From an uncultured Bdellovibrionales bacterium (GTDB lineage: Bacteria; Bdellovibrionota; Bdellovibrionia; Bdellovibrionales; UBA1609), in contig CALLAU010000001.1 in the NCBI GenBank assembly GCA_938002015.1, forward strand, positions 62,001 to 126,000: a stretch of DNA of 64,000 bases, written 5' to 3'. Under the pieces are notes generated by a model that was not told the DNA's origin, did not search any database, and worked only from the letters and a program-made list of their open reading frames with translations. Of this stretch, positions 36,160-46,775 are shown one piece after another (the first letter of the stretch is position 1; each line of letters starts with the position of its first letter). A program made the position numbers and the translations under genes.

Positions 36160-36430
36160 TTAATTACTACAATCAAAAGCTTCGTTGAGAAAGCTCACGC
36201 CTAAGTTTTTGTTTATTTCATCTTTAATAATGTGATCTATAGAAAAATAAATCGAACCAGATAAAAGCTAATTTGATTAGAGTCCTGGATCCGTGCTCAT
36301 GAAAGCATTAACATTAAAAAGACCGATTAGATCGCTTGAAGTGTTAAAACCGTCTTTGCCAATCATTCTAAGGTAAGTAAGGTTGGTTGAAAAAAATGAT
36401 TATTTGGATCGTATAGAAGGCGTTATTTAT
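36160..36430 (-). pseudogene. frameshifted remnant of an unidentified protein gene
   Basis: The 479-base gap 36091-36569 contains no complete gene, but two neighbouring minus-strand frames read like protein. One (36277-36399) encodes about 40 residues including STNLTYLRMIGKDGF and IGLFNVNAFMSTDPGL. The next (36160-36267) encodes GSIYFSIDHIIKDEINKNL and ends LNEAFDCSN. A third frame upstream (about 36387-36415) gives YDPNNHFF and joins the first through a one-base slip in a run of seven T. The frames continue each other in order. This is what a decaying gene with several indels looks like. The family is not recognised; the piece could be from an envelope protein. A sequencing-error origin is less likely because at least two slips are needed. 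Confidence 0.45.
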
Positions 36431-36514
36431 GTATAACTCGCATTTTGCGGCTTTATTGTAAAAAACTTTAACACGTATTTTGAACCTAATAAGCTTAAAG
36501 TATCGCAGTAATGG

Positions 36515-36553
36515 TATTTAAATTGAATTACCTCATGTAATTGAATTTAAATA
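36515..36553. promoter_or_regulatory. 17-bp inverted repeat directly upstream of a secreted-protein gene
   Basis: Arms 36515-36531 and 36537-36553 are complementary with a single mismatch, around a 5-base spacer CTCAT. It is AT-rich, has no trailing T run, and ends just six bases before the GGAGG box of the gene at 36570. It may be an operator for a dimeric regulator or an mRNA hairpin controlling translation. Confidence 0.6.
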
Positions 36554-36569
36554 TATATGGAGGTTATGA

Positions 36570-37013
36570 ATGTATTTAATGCGGTTAATATTGGTGAGCG
36601 TGATATTTGGAGCAAGTATGGTCTCGATGGCGCAAGAACCTTCAAATAAAGAGGTTGCTAGTCAAATATTAGAAAAACTTGATGCTGGTGTAGAGCATAT
36701 ACAGTTAGTAGAGCAGTTATTTAAGGTTTTACATGAAGAAGTTGTTACAGAAATTGAAACAGAGGCTCAGGCATCATCTATGGATCGTGATTCATATATT
36801 GAAGACGCAGTGTCTTATATAGCTTTTCTTGATCATGTAAAAAGTTATGATTTAGAAAGCATGGACAGAGCTGACCTCTTTATCTTAATTTTAAAATCTG
36901 GAATAAGGTTTGATATACAAAGCCAGATTAGATTCTTGCCTGAAGGACATTGGGACAGAGAAAACGAGTTAATGACTATTATGGAGAGCGTTAACGAAAA
37001 GATAGGATTATAA
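36570..37013 (+). CDS. small secreted protein, unknown function
   Basis: A 147-residue protein with a signal peptide (MYLMRLILVSVIFGASMVSMAQ) and a mature domain of about 125 residues. The mature part is acidic and looks all-helical (VASQILEKLDAGVEHIQLVE, YIEDAVSYIAFLDHVKSYDL), with no cysteine. No family recognised. GGAGG lies six bases upstream of the ATG, and a 17-bp inverted repeat lies just before that. The gene ends 33 bases before the stop of ligA on the other strand. An ATG at 36566 in another frame is not used. Confidence 0.65.
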   Translation: MYLMRLILVSVIFGASMVSMAQEPSNKEVASQILEKLDAGVEHIQLVEQLFKVLHEEVVTEIETEAQASSMDRDSYIEDAVSYIAFLDHVKSYDLESMDRADLFILILKSGIRFDIQSQIRFLPEGHWDRENELMTIMESVNEKIGL

Positions 37014-37046
37014 TTTTATTTCTTATAGAGTTTATAAATATTAAAT

Positions 37047-39092
<2,046 letters not shown>

Positions 39093-39170
39093 CTAAAAAG
39101 AGTCTTCCTTCTTTTTGTCTCCTTGACGAGAGATGGGGCAATGCTTAAATCACTCTTTAGGAGTCTATAT

Positions 39171-39455
39171 ATGATTAAAGAAGAAGAACTAGAAAAAGCA
39201 GCTCATTTATCACGCATTTTATTGTCCTCAAAGGATAAAGAAATGCATTTAGATCAAGTATCTAAAATTTTAGCACATTTTAAAGAGCTTCAAAAAATAG
39301 ACACTAGTGGTGTTGAGCCCATGGTGACTCCAACAGAAATGGAGAATGTGTGGAGGCCTGATGATGTTGATGCTCAAGAAACTCAAGAGTTGATGGACGT
39401 GGCTCCTGATGTTGCTGAAGGTCAGTATAAAGTTCCACAAGTGGTTTCAGGTTAA
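39171..39455 (+). CDS. gatC: Asp-tRNA(Asn)/Glu-tRNA(Gln) amidotransferase subunit C
   Basis: A 94-residue GatC. The start at 39171 is chosen because AGGAG lies seven bases before this ATG and the protein then begins MIKEEELEKAAHLSRI, as in GatC; the open frame extends upstream to 39060 but that part looks non-coding and overlaps ligA. GatC wraps GatA and GatB together in the complex that converts Glu-tRNA(Gln) to Gln-tRNA(Gln) and/or Asp-tRNA(Asn) to Asn-tRNA(Asn). It begins the gatC-gatA-gatB operon. Confidence 0.95.
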   Translation: MIKEEELEKAAHLSRILLSSKDKEMHLDQVSKILAHFKELQKIDTSGVEPMVTPTEMENVWRPDDVDAQETQELMDVAPDVAEGQYKVPQVVSG

Positions 39456-39480
39456 ATAATAAAAAAACGTAAGGAAAAAA

Positions 39481-40956
39481 ATGTATTCATCGATTCAAAA
39501 TTTACATGATGATTTAAAAGCAAAAAAAGTTTCTTCAAAAGAAGTGATTCAAAACTATATTACTAAGATTGAAGAAAGTGATTCAAAATTAAATTGTTTT
39601 ATAACAAAAACTTTTGATCAGGCTTTAAAGCAAGCAGAAGTTGTTGATCAAAAAATCTCTAAAGGTGAGGAGCTTGGCCTTTTAGAAGGAGCTCCCTTTT
39701 CTATTAAAGATATGTTTTGCACAAAAGGAGTGAGAACAACAGCAGGCTCAAGAATGCTTGAAAACTTCATTCCTCCATATAGCTCTACTGTTAATAAAAG
39801 GTTAGATGCCGCAGGTGCGATTATGCTTGGTAAAGTTAATCAAGATGAGTTTGCAATGGGATCAAGTAATGAAACCTCTTATTTTGGACCAAGTTTTAAC
39901 CCTTGGGATGTATCAAAAGTTCCTGGTGGTTCAAGTGGAGCTTCGGCAGCAAGTGTTGCAGCAAGAATGTCACTTTGTTCAATGGGAACAGATACGGGTG
40001 GATCTATCAGACAGCCGGCACATTTTTGTGGTACAGTTGGATTTAAACCAACATACGGAAGAGTGAGCAGATATGGTGTTGTAGCTTTTGCTTCAAGTTT
40101 AGATCAAGCAGGACCCTTATCACTTAGAGTAGAAGATGCTTTTAGAGTGGTTCAATCAATTTCAGGAAAAGATATGATGGACAATACTAGCTCTGATAAA
40201 GCAGTTCCTGACTGGGTGAGTGAAGCAAAAAGTTTTAATGGAAGCTTAAAAGGTAAAAGAGTTGGTTTTATTAAAGAATATGCTGAGACAGATGTAGATC
40301 CAGAGATTAAAGAAGCTTTTGAAAAATCATTAAAAGTTTTAAAAGATGCTGGTGCTGAGGTTAAAGAGGTTTCAATTCCTCTAATTAAGCACGGTGTTTC
40401 TGTATACTACCTTGTTGCTACGAGTGAGGCTGCAAGTAATCTTTCAAGATATGATGGTGTAAGATACGGCTTTAGAGCTGAAGTTGAAGACGCAGCTAAA
40501 GGAATGTCCTTAGATGATTTTTACGCTAAGACAAGATCTCAAGGTTTTGGTGAAGAGGTTAAGAGAAGAATACTTCTTGGAAATTTTGCTTTATCAAGTG
40601 GTTACTACGATGCTTATTACAATAAATCTTGTCAGGTAAGAAGAATGATAAAAAGTGAGTATGAAACAGCTTTTAAAGATGTCGACTTTATTCTTTCTCC
40701 TGTTTCAGCGACTCAAGCTTTTGGGGTTAATGAAAGAGTTCAAGATCCTTTAAAAATGTTTTTAAATGATTTCTTCACAGTTTCAGTTAATCTTGCTGGT
40801 CTTCCTGGTATCACAGTTCCAGTGATGAAAGCATCAAACGGTTTGCCATGTGGTGTTCAGCTTATTGCAAATCAGTACGATGAATCACATCTTCTTCAAG
40901 GAGCATTAACTTTAGAGAATGAGTTTAAATTTTATGAGGAGGTGCCTAGTGTCTAA
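39481..40956 (+). CDS. gatA: Asp-tRNA(Asn)/Glu-tRNA(Gln) amidotransferase subunit A
   Basis: A 491-residue amidase-signature enzyme. The catalytic triad is visible: Lys76 (SIKD), cis-Ser151 (PGGSSGASAA) and nucleophile Ser175 (GTDTGGSIRQPA), with the same spacing as in Staphylococcus GatA. It hydrolyses glutamine to supply ammonia to GatB. It lies 25 bases after gatC, and its end overlaps the GTG start of gatB by eight bases. Confidence 0.98.
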   Translation: MYSSIQNLHDDLKAKKVSSKEVIQNYITKIEESDSKLNCFITKTFDQALKQAEVVDQKISKGEELGLLEGAPFSIKDMFCTKGVRTTAGSRMLENFIPPYSSTVNKRLDAAGAIMLGKVNQDEFAMGSSNETSYFGPSFNPWDVSKVPGGSSGASAASVAARMSLCSMGTDTGGSIRQPAHFCGTVGFKPTYGRVSRYGVVAFASSLDQAGPLSLRVEDAFRVVQSISGKDMMDNTSSDKAVPDWVSEAKSFNGSLKGKRVGFIKEYAETDVDPEIKEAFEKSLKVLKDAGAEVKEVSIPLIKHGVSVYYLVATSEAASNLSRYDGVRYGFRAEVEDAAKGMSLDDFYAKTRSQGFGEEVKRRILLGNFALSSGYYDAYYNKSCQVRRMIKSEYETAFKDVDFILSPVSATQAFGVNERVQDPLKMFLNDFFTVSVNLAGLPGITVPVMKASNGLPCGVQLIANQYDESHLLQGALTLENEFKFYEEVPSV

Positions 40957-42382
40957 TTCTAACTGGGATGTTGTTATAGGCCTTGAGATTCATGCTCAGC
41001 TTCAAACAAAAACAAAAGTTTTTGCTGGAGATAAATCTGAATTTTCTTCTCTTCCAAATCAAAACTTATCACCGATCACTTTAGGGATGCCTGGTGCTCT
41101 TCCTGTTGTTAATAAAACAGCAATTGATTACTCTATTAAAATTGGATTAGCACTTGGTTGTGATATTAGAGAAAAATCTGTTTATGCTAGAAAGCATTAT
41201 TTTTACCCTGACCTTCCAAAAGGTTATCAAATCTCTCAATTTGATAAACCACTTTGTGAAAACGGTACGATTGAGTTTAGTGTTGAAGGTGAAAAAAAGA
41301 AAGTTTTCATTGAAAGAGCTCATATGGAAGAAGATGCTGGTAAGTCAATGCATAAAGGTGGCTATAGTTTAATTGACTATAACCGTGCAGGGGTTCCACT
41401 TTTAGAAATAGTGTCAGGTCCTGATATGACCACACCAAAAGAAGCAGCTGAGTATGCTAGAACAATTAGAACAATTTTAAGGTACCTTGATGTTTGTGAT
41501 GGAAACTTAGAAGAAGGTTCCATGCGCTGTGATTGTAATGTGAGTATTAAACCTAAAGGTCAAAAAGAACTTGGAACGAAAGTTGAAATTAAGAATGTTA
41601 ATTCATTTAGGTTTGTTGAAAAGTCCTTAGAATATGAAATCAACAGACAAATAGCTTTAAAAGAAGCTGGTGAAGAGATTTTTCAAGAAACAAGACTTTA
41701 TGATCAGGCAAAAAATAAAACTGTTGGAATGAGATCTAAAGAAGAAGCACAAGATTATAGGTATTTTCCTGATCCAGATTTACTACCCGTTGTTCTTCCT
41801 GATGGATATGTAGAGAAAATAAAAGAGAGTTTGCCAGAACTTCCTCTTGCTAGAGGCAAACGTTTTCAAGATGAATATGAAATACCTGAGTATGACGCAA
41901 GTGTTTTAACTCAAGAAAAAGAAATGGCAGATTACTTTGAAAATACAGTGAAAGCCTCAGGAAATCCTAAGGCATCTTCTAATTGGATTATGGGTGAATT
42001 TTTAAAAATCTTAAATGAAGAAAAAAAAGAGATATCAGAAGTTAAGGTGAGCCCTAAGAATTTAGGCTCTCTCATTAAAATGATTGATTCAAAGAAAATA
42101 TCTGGAAAAATGGGGAAAGCTGTTTTTGCAGAAATGTGGAAATCTGGTGAAGAGGCTGAGAAAATTGTTTCTGAAAAAGGGATGTCACAAATTACAGATC
42201 CGGATCAAGTTTTAGCGATTGTTAAAAAAGTAGTGGATTCTTCTCCTGGGCAAGTTGAGCAGTATAAAGGCGGGAAAAATAAACTATTCGGCTTTTTTGT
42301 GGGCCAAGTGATGAAAGAGTCAAAAGGGCAAGCTAACCCAGAGCTTGTAAATAAATTTTTAAAAGAGCTTCTGGATACCTAG
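40949..42382 (+). CDS. gatB: Asp-tRNA(Asn)/Glu-tRNA(Gln) amidotransferase subunit B
   Basis: A 477-residue GatB with GLEIHAQL near the N-terminus, the ammonia-channel region, YFPDPDLLPV, and the C-terminal helical and YqeY-like tail domain. The start is GTG at 40949, with GAGGAGG six bases upstream inside gatA; a longer frame from 40919 would lie entirely inside gatA. It uses ATP and ammonia to amidate misacylated tRNA. The presence of the full GatCAB implies that this bacterium makes Gln-tRNA and/or Asn-tRNA indirectly. Confidence 0.97.
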   Translation: MSNSNWDVVIGLEIHAQLQTKTKVFAGDKSEFSSLPNQNLSPITLGMPGALPVVNKTAIDYSIKIGLALGCDIREKSVYARKHYFYPDLPKGYQISQFDKPLCENGTIEFSVEGEKKKVFIERAHMEEDAGKSMHKGGYSLIDYNRAGVPLLEIVSGPDMTTPKEAAEYARTIRTILRYLDVCDGNLEEGSMRCDCNVSIKPKGQKELGTKVEIKNVNSFRFVEKSLEYEINRQIALKEAGEEIFQETRLYDQAKNKTVGMRSKEEAQDYRYFPDPDLLPVVLPDGYVEKIKESLPELPLARGKRFQDEYEIPEYDASVLTQEKEMADYFENTVKASGNPKASSNWIMGEFLKILNEEKKEISEVKVSPKNLGSLIKMIDSKKISGKMGKAVFAEMWKSGEEAEKIVSEKGMSQITDPDQVLAIVKKVVDSSPGQVEQYKGGKNKLFGFFVGQVMKESKGQANPELVNKFLKELLDT

Positions 42383-42419
42383 AAGTACTTATAAAGTGAA
42401 TTAAAGAGGGAGAAGAGTT

Positions 42420-43316
42420 TTGAAAATTGCAGCACTTGATTTAGGAAGTAATTCGTTTTTATGTCTTATATGTGATGTTGCTGAAGGTAAGATTTCAAAG
42501 GTTTTCTATGATGCTTCAATTATTACAAGACTTGGTAAAAGCGTTCAAAAAGAAGGCAAGCTTTCAAAAGAGAGTTTATTAAGAGCAGCCGAGGCCTTTA
42601 GAGATTTTAAAAAAGTTATTGATGAGCACAATGTGGAAAAAGTTATTGCTGTTACAACTGCTGCAGCAAGAGAGGCTTCTAACTTTAAAGACCTTAAGGA
42701 TTTAGGAGACAGCTATGGCATTCCAATCACCTTGATATCTGGAGAGGAAGAGGCTCAGATGAGTTTTGCTGGAGCAGTAGAGACTAGTCAGTTTCAAGAC
42801 TCCTTACTTATAGATATTGGTGGTGGTTCAACAGAGATTGCTTTTTATGAAAATGCTGAACTTAAGTTAAAAAGTCTTCCAATTGGAACAGTCAGGCTTG
42901 GAGAAATGTTTGTTTCAGATCTTTCAACATTAAAGAAAGTTGATCTTGAAAAAATGAAGCAACATATTCATAAAGCTTTAGATGTAGTGTGGGGTGAGTC
43001 TAAGCTTCCTGGTCGAAAATGGGTGGCTGTAGCTGGGACACCGACGTCCTTGGCATCAATTTTAAATGGGAGTTATGATGAAGCTGCTATTAATGGTTTT
43101 TCTTTAAGTCTTGATAAAATCACTGAGCTAAAAGAACGGCTTATCTCAACAGATTTAATTGAGCGTAGAAAAATACCTGGTCTAGAGCCAAAAAGAGCTG
43201 ATGTGATTCCTGTAGGTGCTTTGATTCTTGAGACTATTGTAGCTTGGGCGCAGCAAACAAAAGTGAGTGTTTCTACTAGAGGCTTAAGATATGGATTGGC
43301 CATTAAGAATGCGTAA
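42420..43316 (+). CDS. Ppx/GppA-type exopolyphosphatase / pppGpp phosphatase
   Basis: A 298-residue actin-fold phosphatase with TTG start and a GAGGGAG box. Motifs are phosphate-1 IAALDLGSNSFLCLICD, the connect region AAREASNFKDL, VISGEEEAQ-like GEEEAQMSFAG, and phosphate-2 LLIDIGGGSTEIAF. Enzymes of this size contain only the N-terminal two domains and hydrolyse polyphosphate or (p)ppGpp. The HD-like C-terminal domains of the long forms are absent. It follows gatB by 37 bases and overlaps the DUF192 gene. Confidence 0.88.
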   Translation: MKIAALDLGSNSFLCLICDVAEGKISKVFYDASIITRLGKSVQKEGKLSKESLLRAAEAFRDFKKVIDEHNVEKVIAVTTAAAREASNFKDLKDLGDSYGIPITLISGEEEAQMSFAGAVETSQFQDSLLIDIGGGSTEIAFYENAELKLKSLPIGTVRLGEMFVSDLSTLKKVDLEKMKQHIHKALDVVWGESKLPGRKWVAVAGTPTSLASILNGSYDEAAINGFSLSLDKITELKERLISTDLIERRKIPGLEPKRADVIPVGALILETIVAWAQQTKVSVSTRGLRYGLAIKNA

Positions 43317-43740
43317 TCTATTTTTTGTGATTTTTATACTCACTTTAGTTTATGAGTCTCATGCTTTTAAAAGAGCAAAGCTTAAATTAGGTAAAGTAGA
43401 AATAAAAATTGATGTTGCTAAAAAAACTAAAGATTTACAAAAAGGTATGATGTTTAAAACATCTTGGGGAGATATTGAAGGAATGCTTTTTGTATTTCCT
43501 AAAGAAGGATTTAGATCTTTTTGGATGAAGAATACTTTTCTGCCTTTAAGCATTGGTTTTTTTGATAAGAAAAAGGTTTTACTTGAAGTTTATGATCTTA
43601 AAGAGAGCAAAAGTATGACTCAAAAAAACTTTGATTCTGTAAAAAGTAAGACTCGGGCTAAGTACGTTTTAGAGGTGCCAAAGGGCTGGTTTAAAGAAAA
43701 TAATGTTCAAATAGGCGATGCTTTTAAGTTCATTGACTAG
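43309..43740 (+). CDS. DUF192 family secreted protein
   Basis: A 143-residue protein with a signal peptide (MRNLFFVIFILTLVYESHAF). The start at 43309 overlaps the Ppx stop by eight bases; an in-frame ATG at 43291 would add six residues. DUF192 marks are KKTKDLQKGMMFKTSW, GMLFVFPKEGFRSFWMKNTF and PLSIGFFD. Function of the family is unknown; members are small periplasmic or exported proteins. It probably shares the gat-ppx transcript. Confidence 0.85.
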   Translation: MRNLFFVIFILTLVYESHAFKRAKLKLGKVEIKIDVAKKTKDLQKGMMFKTSWGDIEGMLFVFPKEGFRSFWMKNTFLPLSIGFFDKKKVLLEVYDLKESKSMTQKNFDSVKSKTRAKYVLEVPKGWFKENNVQIGDAFKFID

Positions 43741-43886
43741 TTTTTAGGACTTAAGTCTGGATTTTTTTTACAGCCTTTGTACCTTATTGAGTTAAAAAGC
43801 CTTTTTCTTCGGGGCGTATATATGTTGTAATTTGTATGTTAGCGCGTTTTTTTTTAAGTAGCGCTTAATGCTTTGGGAGTTTCTTT

Positions 43887-46022
43887 ATGATTAAGAACGT
43901 ATTTATTGTTTTGTTTCTATCTTTATCTCTGCTGCAAATTTCATGCAGTTCAAATAGTTCAGGTGGTGAAGATCTAGATATTTCAGAAATCAAAAAAATT
44001 GAATCAACGGGTGAGTTTAGTGAGGATGAATTTTTCTCAGATGATGAGCTTGTTGCTGAAGGTGATGAAGAACAACTTATAGATGTTCCTGGAGATGATG
44101 TTGCTGCTATTGGTGAAGAAGGTGGTGACTTAGAGGATGTTGGAAGTGAACTAGATCTCGAAATAGTAGATGATGGTGAAGCTGATCTTTTAGCTGATGC
44201 TGATTTAGATATTGCAAATGAGTTTGAAGAAGGTGGAGCGGATGTTTCTACTGACCTTGCAGAAGATGATGGTGAACTTAATTTTGATGACCTTGATATA
44301 GATGATGAAGGTATTGATGAGGGAACAACTGATGTAGCTAAAAACTCAGGAGCAGATGAACTTCTTTTAGAAGAAGATTCTACTGATTTTGGTGAATTTG
44401 ATGACACTGCTTCAGTAGACCCGGGGCCATCAGGAGCTGATAATGTAACTATTGATGAAAGTGAAATGGATGATCTTTTTGCAAGTGATATTAAAGAAGA
44501 AGAGCCTACTGCTTCTGATTTATTAGAGGGTGAAGAAGTTCAAATTGCAGAATCTGATTTAACAACAAGTCCTCAAGTAAATGATACATCTAACACTTCT
44601 ACTGGTAGTAGTGATGAAGATTTCTTTAATGATCAAGGTTCAACAGAAGAGCTTACTATTTCTAATGACTTTGATGATTTTGATGATGAACCAGTAGCTG
44701 ATCAAACAGCTTCTGCCTCTGATCTTTTAGTGGGTGAAGATATTAGTGTTGATTCAAGCTTTGAAGATATTGAGAGTCCAAAAACATCAACTGCTAATGA
44801 AGGTATTGCATCAAGCACTGATGGTGATTTTATTTTAGATGAGCAGCCTGTTGCAAGTAGTGAGCCTGTAGTAGAGGAGAAAAAAGCATTTATTCCAGTT
44901 AAGAAAATGAAGACAGTTCCATTTGTTAAAAATGGTATTCTGGCAAACAGTGTTTACTTTGTTAGAAGTGGAGACTCTTTATCAGGTATTGCTAATAAAG
45001 TTTACGGCTCTGGTAGTGCAGTTGATTTTACAATTGTTAATCCACACTTAAAACCTGGAGCGTTAAGAGTGGGTCAAAAGGTTTATTATAATTCTCCAAG
45101 GCGACCACAAGATAGAGCAAGACTTATTACTTTCTATGAAGATGCTGGAACTCCAGCTCAGTTTTATCAAGCCTCTACTGGTGAGAACATTAGAACTATT
45201 TCAAGAAATCTTTTAGGACACTCTAGAAGTTGGATGGAAGTTTGGGCAACAAACCAAGATATTATATCTAAAGGAAATTTAGACAGTGATTATTCTGTTC
45301 GTTACTGGATGGGTAATGATGTTTCTAGTCCAGCTGTTTTAGCTAGTAATAAACCAGCTGTAAGCACTCCGCCTCCAGCGCCAGTAGCTAAAGACCCAAG
45401 ACTTAGTAGCTCTGGTAGAAACTCTCTTGAAGCTGAAATTGAAATGGATCAAAGAATTGAGAGTAAGAATACTCCAAAGGTTGCTATAAACAATGATAAC
45501 GAATTAGATGATTTTGAAGAAGAGCCAATATCAATGGATGAGCCTGATTTTAGTGAACCAGATCCTGTTGTAACAAATACGGCGTCTAACACTCCACCAC
45601 CTCGTCCTTCAGCATCAGGTCGTGTGAATAATAATAATGGACGTAGCAATCAAAACAATAAATCTGATTTTTCTAATGATGATATTGGAAATGAGCCTGA
45701 TTTTTCAAACGATGATTTAGCCGATTCAAGTGCTGATGATTTTGGTAGTGAGCCGGATAGATCAAATGTTGGTAACCCTGAAACTCCAAGAAAGATTGCA
45801 AAAAGACCCTCTTTTCCTATGATGCAAAAAAATGGAGCTCTTTCAAAAAGCATGATTGAGTCTTTAGCTCTTGGATTTGGAGGCCTATTACTTTTACTTG
45901 CTGTTCTACTTATTGTTAGAAAGAAGAGAAAGCGTGCTGAAGCTATCCAGATGGATTCTTTTGATTTTGGTGGCGAGACAACTATTGAAAACGAGCAGAC
46001 TAAAACACAAATTGATATTTAA
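43887..46022 (+). CDS. acidic LysM lipoprotein with C-terminal membrane helix
   Basis: A 711-residue protein. The N-terminus is a lipoprotein signal (MIKNVFIVLFLSLSLLQISC). Residues 25-340 are an extremely acidic, Asp/Glu/Gly/Ser-rich low-complexity region, including two related segments (ASDLLEGEEVQI and ASDLLVGEDISV). Residues 355-403 are a LysM-type domain (VRSGDSLSGIANKVYG ... LRVGQKVYYNSP) that may bind peptidoglycan, followed by a conserved-looking part (FYQASTGENIRTISRNLLGH) and then Asp/Asn/Pro-rich linkers. Residues 658-677 are a hydrophobic helix followed by RKKRKRA. FimV-like proteins combine LysM, a membrane helix and acidic tails, but in another order. The function is unknown. 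A terminator follows. Confidence 0.82.
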   Translation: MIKNVFIVLFLSLSLLQISCSSNSSGGEDLDISEIKKIESTGEFSEDEFFSDDELVAEGDEEQLIDVPGDDVAAIGEEGGDLEDVGSELDLEIVDDGEADLLADADLDIANEFEEGGADVSTDLAEDDGELNFDDLDIDDEGIDEGTTDVAKNSGADELLLEEDSTDFGEFDDTASVDPGPSGADNVTIDESEMDDLFASDIKEEEPTASDLLEGEEVQIAESDLTTSPQVNDTSNTSTGSSDEDFFNDQGSTEELTISNDFDDFDDEPVADQTASASDLLVGEDISVDSSFEDIESPKTSTANEGIASSTDGDFILDEQPVASSEPVVEEKKAFIPVKKMKTVPFVKNGILANSVYFVRSGDSLSGIANKVYGSGSAVDFTIVNPHLKPGALRVGQKVYYNSPRRPQDRARLITFYEDAGTPAQFYQASTGENIRTISRNLLGHSRSWMEVWATNQDIISKGNLDSDYSVRYWMGNDVSSPAVLASNKPAVSTPPPAPVAKDPRLSSSGRNSLEAEIEMDQRIESKNTPKVAINNDNELDDFEEEPISMDEPDFSEPDPVVTNTASNTPPPRPSASGRVNNNNGRSNQNNKSDFSNDDIGNEPDFSNDDLADSSADDFGSEPDRSNVGNPETPRKIAKRPSFPMMQKNGALSKSMIESLALGFGGLLLLLAVLLIVRKKRKRAEAIQMDSFDFGGETTIENEQTKTQIDI

Positions 46023-46050
46023 ATTTTTAAGGTAAAAGCCTTAAGAAAAT

Positions 46051-46083
46051 AAAAAAGCCGCTGTTTAAAGAGCGGCTTTTTTT
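46051..46083. terminator. bidirectional terminator after the LysM gene
   Basis: GCCGCT (46057-46062) pairs with AGCGGC (46071-46076), flanked by six A and seven T, so it can serve both the LysM gene and the convergent PilZ gene. Confidence 0.88.
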
Positions 46084-46119
46084 ATAAGAAGCGAATGTTG
46101 TTTTTGTCTTAAGCTGGTA

Positions 46120-46488
46120 TTAACTTACTTTCTTAAAAATATTATCTAATACGTCTTTTCTTGTTTCACGCTTAGACTCTAAAAAATAAATCAAATCATC
46201 AACTATTTGAATATCTTTATTATTAAAAGGTGAGAATTGAATCCCACATCCTCTTTGATTTTTCCATACAACTGTAGCTGATAAGAGGCGCTCGCGACCA
46301 CTAAGGTTTAATGTGAGTGTTATTTTATCTCTAGATTCTAAATCAATATTCGAGTTCTCTAAGAAAGCTCCTGTGAGTGAAACGTTTTTAAGTGTTCCAT
46401 CAGAGTTTTCACGAGAGTAACTTTTTTTAAAAGCCACATCTAATTCTAGAGGGTACCTTTCTGCTGGTTTATCTGTATTTCCAACCAT
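46120..46488 (-). CDS. PilZ domain protein
   Basis: A 122-residue protein that is nearly one PilZ domain. The NxSxxG box is present (NVSLTGAFL, about residues 38-46), followed by the beta-barrel strands (SATVVWKNQRGCGIQF). The Arg of the RxxxR box is seen in AERYPLE, but the second Arg is Glu, so c-di-GMP binding may be weak or lost. AAGGAG lies nine bases before the ATG. It lies between the LysM gene (convergent) and rho (divergent). Confidence 0.82.
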   Translation of the reverse strand: MVGNTDKPAERYPLELDVAFKKSYSRENSDGTLKNVSLTGAFLENSNIDLESRDKITLTLNLSGRERLLSATVVWKNQRGCGIQFSPFNNKDIQIVDDLIYFLESKRETRKDVLDNIFKKVS

Positions 46489-46616
46489 AATTTGTTGCTC
46501 CTTATGGTTAATTTATCGGCTATGTGTTGTTAAAAATTAAAAATTCTCAAATAAAGATGCTCTAAACCCCTTATTTTTAGTATTTTATAAAATTTTTGTA
46601 TCAATATGAGCTAGAG

Positions 46617-46646
46617 TTGACAAAAGTCTGGAAATGACCGATTTAT
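46617..46646 (+). promoter_or_regulatory. candidate promoter for rho
   Basis: TTGACA at 46617-46622 with an AT-rich -10-like ATTTAT at 46641-46646 (18-base spacer), 130 bases before the rho start. This gives a long rho leader, as is known for autoregulated rho genes. The -10 match is weak. The rest of 46489-46775 holds nothing else recognisable. Confidence 0.35.
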
Positions 46647-46775
46647 TAATCAAGCAAGATGTCTATCCTTAGGCACTTAAATTCACCCACAATTTATTGG
46701 TACGCATAGCAAGAGGTTTCATCATAATACCAACTAAATTTTAAAATTCTTTTTATTTCCCTATGGAGGAATTTC

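Noticed and set aside
43741-43886. GACTTAAGTC plus T run as terminator of the DUF192 gene
   Set aside because: The stem is only five bp and interrupted from the T run by four bases; too weak to call.
43865-44407. 180-codon minus-strand frame opposite the LysM gene
   Set aside because: It is made almost only of Ser and Pro and mirrors the acidic Asp/Glu repeats of the plus-strand gene; a lipobox, domain order and ribosome site support the plus-strand frame.
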